From contig QCRA01000004.1 of NCBI GenBank assembly GCA_003212035.1, forward strand, positions 1 through 55,928: DNA of 55,928 nucleotides, in the 5' to 3' direction. The position numbers were made by a program, and so were the translations under genes. Under the pieces are notes generated by a model. It had not been told where the DNA came from, did no database searches, and worked only from the letters and a program-made list of their open reading frames with translations. This DNA comes from Prochlorococcus sp. AG-459-D04. GTDB lineage: Bacteria > Cyanobacteriota > Cyanobacteriia > PCC-6307 > Cyanobiaceae. This document shows positions 50,464-55,928 of the stretch, in pieces; positions within the stretch are counted from its first letter, which is position 1; each line of letters starts with the position of its first letter.

Positions 50464-51846
50464 TTATTTACCAATACAAAACTTAGAAAAAATATTATCT
50501 AGAAGTTCCTCTGTTAATTCTTGACCAGTTATTTTAGATAAGTTTTGAATTCCATCTCTAAGTTCTATTGATAACAAATCAAATGGCAATTTATGTTTAA
50601 TTATCTCATCAGTATCATTTAAATTAGATAGGCAATCAGACAAATTTGTTAGATGTCTTTCGTTTAAAAATATATTGATATTTTCTACTTGTTTTAATCC
50701 GCATTTTTTTATGATTGTGTCAATTAATAATCTTTCACCATCATTATTCTTGATGCTCATAAGAATTGTGTTTTTTAACTCATTTGAATTAATATTTTTG
50801 CAATCAATTAAATCTTTTTTATTGCCCAAAATAGTAATTAATTTTTCTTTAGGGATTTCTTGTATTATTTTTTTGTCTTCTTCATTAAATCCTTCTTCAA
50901 GACTATAAATATAAATTATAAAATCTGACTCTTTAATTTTCCCAAAACTTTTTTTAATTCCAATACTTTCAATTTGTTCATGAGTTTCTCTTATGCCAGC
51001 AGTATCAATTATTTTCATTGGAATATCATGAATATTTAAATTAACTTCAATTACATCTCTAGTTGTTCCAGGAATATTAGTTACGATTGCTTTCTCTTTT
51101 TTTGCAAGCAAATTTAATAAAGAGCTTTTCCCAACATTTGTTTTGCCTATAAGCGCAATGGATATTCCATTGTGAATATATGAATTTCTTTTTGCATTTT
51201 CTATTAGTAATTCTATTTTTTCTTTTACTTTTTTAATCTTTTTAAGATATTTGGTGTAATCAAAATCTGTGAAGTCTTCTTCAAAATCAACTCTCGCTTC
51301 TATTTCGCAAAGTTGATTTATAAGGTCATTTTTAATATCATCAATTTTTTTCTTTATTTCTCCTTGAACCCCGCTAAAAGCCAACTCTGCTGATCTGGTA
51401 TTGCTTGCATTAATTAATTGATTAATCGATTCGGCTTGAGTAAGGTCTATTTTCCCATTAAGAAAAGCTCTTTGACTAAATTCTCCAGGGTTTGCAAGTC
51501 TAACTTTAGAATTACTAGATAATAATATCTTTAAGACTTTATTTACTATGATAGTTCCTCCATGGCAATGAAGTTCAACAACATCCTCTCCTGTGAAGCT
51601 ATTTGGTGATTTCATCACTAAAATTAAAACCTCATCTATAAATTTATTTTGGTTATTTTCCTGAATAAAACCATGAAAAACTCTATGCGATTCCCATGCA
51701 TATTTAGATTGAGTTTGAACAATCTTTTTGCAAGAATTTATTGAGTCTTTCCCTGATACTCTTATTATCGCAACGCCTCCTTTCCCTATACTTATAGCTG
51801 AAGCAATTGCGGCTATCGTATCTTCTGTAGTAACTATAGAATCCAT
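50464..51846 (-). CDS. mnmE: tRNA modification GTPase MnmE
   Basis: MnmE, with MnmG, modifies U34 of certain tRNAs to cmnm5U. The 460-residue protein has the N-terminal folate-binding domain (about 1-120), a helical domain, and an inserted GTPase with Walker A GKTNVGKS (234-241), DTAGI and NKKD, ending in the family-specific CIGK tail with Cys457. All motifs are intact. It starts at ATG 51846, divergent from the DUF2062 gene by 66 bases. Confidence 0.97.
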   Translation of the reverse strand: MDSIVTTEDTIAAIASAISIGKGGVAIIRVSGKDSINSCKKIVQTQSKYAWESHRVFHGFIQENNQNKFIDEVLILVMKSPNSFTGEDVVELHCHGGTIIVNKVLKILLSSNSKVRLANPGEFSQRAFLNGKIDLTQAESINQLINASNTRSAELAFSGVQGEIKKKIDDIKNDLINQLCEIEARVDFEEDFTDFDYTKYLKKIKKVKEKIELLIENAKRNSYIHNGISIALIGKTNVGKSSLLNLLAKKEKAIVTNIPGTTRDVIEVNLNIHDIPMKIIDTAGIRETHEQIESIGIKKSFGKIKESDFIIYIYSLEEGFNEEDKKIIQEIPKEKLITILGNKKDLIDCKNINSNELKNTILMSIKNNDGERLLIDTIIKKCGLKQVENINIFLNERHLTNLSDCLSNLNDTDEIIKHKLPFDLLSIELRDGIQNLSKITGQELTEELLDNIFSKFCIGK

Positions 51847-51912
51847 CTCTCGCTTTGTTATAGATAATTAAGTAAAATTATCAAGAATTTAGTTTTGAAA
51901 TTTTCTTTCTGA

Positions 51913-52356
51913 ATGAGATTTAAAAGAGATATTACCTATAAGAAAATTCTATCATTATTTAGGAATCAGAATGGAAGTCCTTTCTTTAATGCTAAAGGTT
52001 TAGCTATAGGGGTATTTAGTGGCTGCTTTCCTTTTTTTGGGCTTCAGACTTTAATAGGGGTATTTTTTGCGAAAATAGCTAAGGGAAATATTGTTCTAGC
52101 TGCAATTGGTACTTGGATAAGTAACCCTTTTACTTATATTCCACTTTATTATTTTAACTATAAGGTTGGTTCGTTTTTTTTAAATAATTCTTCTAATAAA
52201 ATTCTTGAAAAAAGTTTAGTTTTTGATGACTTATGGAAACAAGGTAGAATTTTTTCCCTAAGATTACTCTTAGGTTCATCTTTTGTAGGATTTTTATTAG
52301 CTTTGATTTGCGGCAGTATTGTTCTTTTTATCTACAAGATAAAAAGTAAAAGATAG
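51913..52356 (+). CDS. DUF2062-type membrane protein
   Basis: The 147-residue protein has the family features: NGSPFFNAKGLAIGVFSGCFPFFG and WISNPFTYIPLYYFNYKVG, with hydrophobic helices at about 38-62, 66-88 and 117-140. The function of DUF2062 is unknown; it has been seen alone or fused to glycosyltransferases. Here it is a stand-alone gene between mnmE (divergent) and the RSH gene (convergent, 18 bases apart). Confidence 0.87.
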   Translation: MRFKRDITYKKILSLFRNQNGSPFFNAKGLAIGVFSGCFPFFGLQTLIGVFFAKIAKGNIVLAAIGTWISNPFTYIPLYYFNYKVGSFFLNNSSNKILEKSLVFDDLWKQGRIFSLRLLLGSSFVGFLLALICGSIVLFIYKIKSKR

Positions 52357-52374
52357 ATTGATCTGATTTTAAAA

Positions 52375-54684
52375 TTAACTTTGTCCAACTCTCGCAATAT
52401 CCAAAACATCTGCCATTGATTTAATTTGTTCAATTGTTTTGTGAAGTTGATTATAACTTTCAAGACCTACGCAAAGATTTATAATAGCTGGTTTACCATA
52501 AGCAGTTTTAACATTGGCATCGCTAACGTTTATACCTTTATCAGATAACTGCATAAGAATATCTTTAAGAACTCCTACTCTATCAATTACTTCTATTCTC
52601 AGCTGAATTGGAAACTTATTATCGCCAGTTTTATTATCCTGATTCCAACCAACAGGTAATCTTCTCTCTATTGGAATTGGTATTACATTTTCACAATCTT
52701 CTCTATGTATGGTTATCCCATGGTTGCCTAATGATACAGTTCCGATAATATCCTCGCCTGGAAGTGGGGAACAGCATTTACCTATTCTGTAATCAAGACC
52801 TTCTATCCCGGAAATTGGTGATTTAGCTGCTGCATTATATTTATTAGTGGATATATTACTGTTACTTTTAAAAGATTTTGCTATTTCAGAGTCAGATTTA
52901 TTTTTTACATCTTCTGTCTGTAATTTTATTTCTTCTCTTAGTCTGTTTAATACTTGATGCAAAGTTAAACCACCAAAACCAAGAGATGCAAGAAGGTCTT
53001 CAGTAGTTTTTAAATTGCATCGATTTGCAACTTTTTTCATGGCTTCACTAGAAAGTAATGCTTCAAAACCGTTTCGACCTACTTCTTTTTCAAGTAAATC
53101 TCTTCCTCTTTTAATAGTTTCCTCACGATGGCTTTTCTTATACCATTGGCGGATTCTATTTTTAGCAGTTGGCGTAACTACAAAGTTCAGCCAATCCAAG
53201 CTTGGAGTTGCATTATTACTTGTCAGAATTTCTATGAAGTCACCGTTTTGAAGTGATGTAGATAATGGAGAAAGCTTTTCATTAATTCTTATTCCATTAC
53301 AGTGATTTCCAACTTCAGAATGAATTCTGTAGGCGAAATCTATCGCGGTAGATCCTTTCCTTAAACCAACTACATCTCCTTTTGGAGTGATCACAAATAC
53401 TTCTTCATCAAATAAATCTTCTTTAATTGAAGCTAAATAATCATTATGATCCCCTTCATTACCTTCCTGTTGCCATTCTACTAATTGTCTTAGCCAATTA
53501 AATCTCTCGGCATTACTGTTAGCAGGAGAACCACCCTCTTTGTATTGCCAATGGGCGGCGATTCCGTATTCAGCAATTTGATGCATGGAAGTAGTTCTAA
53601 TTTGAACTTCAATAGGTCGATGTCTTCCAATCACAGAAGTGTGTAAGGACTGATATCCATTAGGTTTTGGTAATCCTATATAGTCTTTAAATCTACCTGG
53701 AATTGGTTTGAAAGTATCATGAACAACTGCTAAAGCTCTATAACAACTATCTGAATTGTCCACGATAATCCTTAGGGCAGCAACATCATAAATCTCGTGA
53801 AAATGCTTTTGTTGTCTTTCCATTTTGCTCCAGATGCCATAAAGATGTTTTGGCCTTCCTGTGATTTCAAAATTTTTCAAACCTGCTGAAACTAAGTTTT
53901 CTTTCATAAGATTCAAAGTTACTTTTAATCTTTTTTCCCTATCACTTCTTTTAACAGCGATTTGATCTTTAAGATCTTGATATTCTTTAGGCTCTAGGAA
54001 TTTAAAAGCTAAATCTTCTAATTCCCATTTAAATCTGTTTATTCCTAGCCGATTAGCTAATGGTGCATAAATTTCTCTTGTTTCTCTCGCTATTCTTTGT
54101 TTTCTCTCATCATTTAGCCATTCAATTGTTCTCATGTTATGAAGGCGATCCGCAAGTTTTACTAAGACAACTCTGATATCGCTGGCCATAGCCAAAAACA
54201 TTTTCCTAAGATTTTCAGCTTGTGCTTCAGTCCTGTTGTTAAAATGAATGCCTCCTAATTTTGTTACACCTTCTACAAGTATTTTTACTTCTAATCCAAA
54301 ATTTGTTTCTATTTCGGATAGATCAATGCCAGTATCTTCAACAACATCATGTAACAGGCCTGCAGCAATAACAGATGAACTAGCACCTATTTCTTTGAGG
54401 AGATTTGCAACTGCAACCGGGTGGATAATGTATGGCTCGCCACTCGCGCGGAATTGTCCATCATGAGCTTTATAAGCAAGTTTAAAAGCCTTTACTATAA
54501 GGTTTTGATTCTTATCATTTTCTTTATTTGATTTTTCAAAATTATTAATATCTTTAAGAAGCCAATCGGGAATTTTTATTTGATAATGCAAAGATTCACT
54601 TTCATATTTTTTATTTTCAGGCAAAATAGTTTTGGAAACTTCAATTTCGTTTTTTTCTTTTGAATTTGCAGCTGCCTCGGACAT
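52375..54684 (-). CDS. spoT: Bifunctional (p)ppGpp synthetase/hydrolase (RSH)
   Basis: The 769-residue protein is a full-length Rel/SpoT: an HD hydrolase domain with His74, His88, His112 and Asp113; a synthetase domain from about 240 (RFKDYIGLPKPNGYQS); a TGS domain near 420-485; a zinc-finger-like region; and an ACT domain from about 690. Retention of the HD His-Asp pair suggests hydrolase activity. In this genus it is expected to be the only long RSH. It begins at ATG 54684, divergent from the ABC gene by 54 bases. Confidence 0.96.
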   Translation of the reverse strand: MSEAAANSKEKNEIEVSKTILPENKKYESESLHYQIKIPDWLLKDINNFEKSNKENDKNQNLIVKAFKLAYKAHDGQFRASGEPYIIHPVAVANLLKEIGASSSVIAAGLLHDVVEDTGIDLSEIETNFGLEVKILVEGVTKLGGIHFNNRTEAQAENLRKMFLAMASDIRVVLVKLADRLHNMRTIEWLNDERKQRIARETREIYAPLANRLGINRFKWELEDLAFKFLEPKEYQDLKDQIAVKRSDREKRLKVTLNLMKENLVSAGLKNFEITGRPKHLYGIWSKMERQQKHFHEIYDVAALRIIVDNSDSCYRALAVVHDTFKPIPGRFKDYIGLPKPNGYQSLHTSVIGRHRPIEVQIRTTSMHQIAEYGIAAHWQYKEGGSPANSNAERFNWLRQLVEWQQEGNEGDHNDYLASIKEDLFDEEVFVITPKGDVVGLRKGSTAIDFAYRIHSEVGNHCNGIRINEKLSPLSTSLQNGDFIEILTSNNATPSLDWLNFVVTPTAKNRIRQWYKKSHREETIKRGRDLLEKEVGRNGFEALLSSEAMKKVANRCNLKTTEDLLASLGFGGLTLHQVLNRLREEIKLQTEDVKNKSDSEIAKSFKSNSNISTNKYNAAAKSPISGIEGLDYRIGKCCSPLPGEDIIGTVSLGNHGITIHREDCENVIPIPIERRLPVGWNQDNKTGDNKFPIQLRIEVIDRVGVLKDILMQLSDKGINVSDANVKTAYGKPAIINLCVGLESYNQLHKTIEQIKSMADVLDIARVGQS

Positions 54685-54738
54685 TTTATATCGCTTTAGA
54701 TGTATTTTATTTAGGTCTAGAAAAATTTGCTATAAATC

Positions 54739-55928
54739 ATGGAAAAAAATAAAGAAAAAATTATTGTAGTTAAAAATCTTACTGTTAAATATGGTTTAAA
54801 ACAGCAACCTATTATCAAAGATTTTAATTTGGAAATCGATAGTGGAGATCATTTGGCCATAATAGGACCTTCTGGATGTGGAAAGACCACTTTTGCAAAA
54901 ACATTAGTAAATATTTTGCCTGAAAAGGCCACTTCTAAAGGGTATTTATCGATTTCTAGTGAAGATCCTAGGAAAATAAATAACAAAGATGCACAATTAT
55001 TTAGAAGAAAGAATTTTGGATTTATTTATCAAGACTCTATAAAAAAACTTAATCCGCTAATGAGAGTTGGGGATCATTTATATGAATTATTTAAAACGCA
55101 TGATCAAACTAAATCATCTGTACTTATTAAAAAATTAGTAAAAGAAGTTTTTCAAAAAGTAGGAATTGAAGAAAGTAGACTTGATTCTTTCCCGCATCAA
55201 TTTAGTGGTGGAATGAGACAGAGAGTTTCTATAGCGATGGCACTTGCTTTGAAACCTAAATTATTAATTGCTGATGAACCTACAACAAGCTTAGATACCA
55301 AAACAAGTTTTGAAATTATGCAAGAAATAATTCATCTATGTAATGAATTTGATACTACCTTAATTTTAATTAGTCACGATATAAATCTTGCAGCAAAGTG
55401 GTGTAAAAAAGTTGCAATAATTGAGAAGGGATCGATTGTTGAAAAAGGGAAGATATTAGATATTTTTCAATCACCAAAATCAGATATTGGGAAAAAGTTA
55501 GTAAATGCTTCAAAAATAGTATTAAAACAAAAAACTAAAAATAATGCTCGAAATGAAGTTGTTCTTGAGGCAAATAACCTAAGACATTGGTATAAATTAA
55601 ATTCTTCAATTTTCATTAATAAGTGGAATAAAGCTTTAAATGAAGTTAGTTTCAAGTTATATGAGAATGAGACTCTTGGAATAGTTGGTTCTTCAGGGAG
55701 CGGTAAAAGTACATTATGTAGGGCTTTAATTGGACTTCTTAAAGTAAGAGGTGGTGAAATCAAAATTTATGATAAAAATCATGCATCGAAAAATAAATCT
55801 TTTAAAAAGAACAATAATGTGCAAATTATTTTTCAAGATCCTTTTTCAAGTTTGAATCCGAAAATGACAATTAAAAATATTTTGGAAGATATATTTTTTA
55901 TTCAAAAAATTTCAGATAAAAGAAAAAT
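54739..55928 (+). CDS. Two-domain ABC transporter ATPase (oligopeptide/dipeptide type), 3' end cut
   Basis: The frame runs from ATG 54739 to the window edge without a stop. The first ATPase domain has Walker A GPSGCGKT (43-50), FSGGMRQRVSIA, and ADEPTTSLD. A second domain begins near residue 272, with Walker A GSSGSGKS (317-324) and the QDPFSSLNP block typical of DppF/OppF-type ATPases. Fusion of two such domains is known for GsiA/YejF-like importers of peptides or similar solutes, energising two permeases. Permease and binding protein genes may follow beyond the window. Substrate is unknown. Confidence 0.9.
   Translation, partial: MEKNKEKIIVVKNLTVKYGLKQQPIIKDFNLEIDSGDHLAIIGPSGCGKTTFAKTLVNILPEKATSKGYLSISSEDPRKINNKDAQLFRRKNFGFIYQDSIKKLNPLMRVGDHLYELFKTHDQTKSSVLIKKLVKEVFQKVGIEESRLDSFPHQFSGGMRQRVSIAMALALKPKLLIADEPTTSLDTKTSFEIMQEIIHLCNEFDTTLILISHDINLAAKWCKKVAIIEKGSIVEKGKILDIFQSPKSDIGKKLVNASKIVLKQKTKNNARNEVVLEANNLRHWYKLNSSIFINKWNKALNEVSFKLYENETLGIVGSSGSGKSTLCRALIGLLKVRGGEIKIYDKNHASKNKSFKKNNNVQIIFQDPFSSLNPKMTIKNILEDIFFIQKISDKRK

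Overview
The window reads as chromosome of a picocyanobacterium, most likely a high-light type Prochlorococcus. The DNA is visibly AT-rich (estimated by eye, not counted), proteins are rich in Lys/Asn/Ile, genes are packed almost without spacers, and the content is cyanobacterial: Ycf3, Ycf34, RpaB, PedR, a Ycf29-like regulator, NdhM, plant-type phytoene desaturase, ChlM and a phylloquinone (men) cluster. I see no tRNA, rRNA, CRISPR array, insertion sequence, phage gene or attachment site. No stretch over 300 bases lacks a gene; the longest gaps are about 100-140 bases and hold at most weak hairpins or promoter-like hexamers.

Layout. 1-6.3 kb: the ycf3 tail, radA, then rpaB-plsX-fabH-fabD-plsC, a redox-responsive regulator joined to fatty-acid and phospholipid synthesis genes. 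6.3-9 kb: tsaB, ycf34, cca and a small RRM protein. 9-18 kb: carotenoid genes (crtB, pds and a possible zeta-carotene isomerase) mixed with NDH-1 genes (ndhM, ndhF, ndhD) and a LysR regulator. 18-21.3 kb: scpA, a sugar nucleotidyltransferase, a MetF-like gene and pedR. 21.3-28.5 kb, minus strand: an unknown lipo-free membrane-anchored protein, gltA, ndhA-I-G-E, nadK, a CYTH protein and a 62-aa protein. 28.6-35.4 kb: single genes on alternating strands (rhodanese, trpB, SUI1 factor, cysC, purE, chlM, response regulator, cysteine desulfurase, rsmH). 35.4-41.7 kb: ndhH and the phylloquinone genes (thioesterase, menE-menC-menA, menF). 41.7-46.6 kb: grx-gshB and the prfB-DUF3285-ybeY-dgkA-pabA run with a metallo-beta-lactamase-fold protein. 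46.6-55.9 kb: mnmE, nadC, argS, hisC, a DUF2062 protein, an RSH (p)ppGpp enzyme and a cut-off double ABC ATPase.

How it fits together. Eight NDH-1 subunits (M, F, D, A, I, G, E, H), phylloquinone, carotenoid and chlorophyll enzymes and four regulators of photosynthetic or stress type (RpaB, RbcR-like, PedR, Ycf29-like) make this largely a photosynthetic electron-transport region.

The least ordinary items are: a PlsX with an N-terminal extension of about 128 residues containing a Val/Ala/Ser/Asn repeat encoded by a 12-bp tandem repeat; a prfB programmed +1 frameshift; a secreted-looking metallo-beta-lactamase fold that has lost its first metal motif; fourteen convergent gene pairs that all overlap or lie within 18 bases; and frequent TTG starts. 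I did not find a clearly new multi-gene system.
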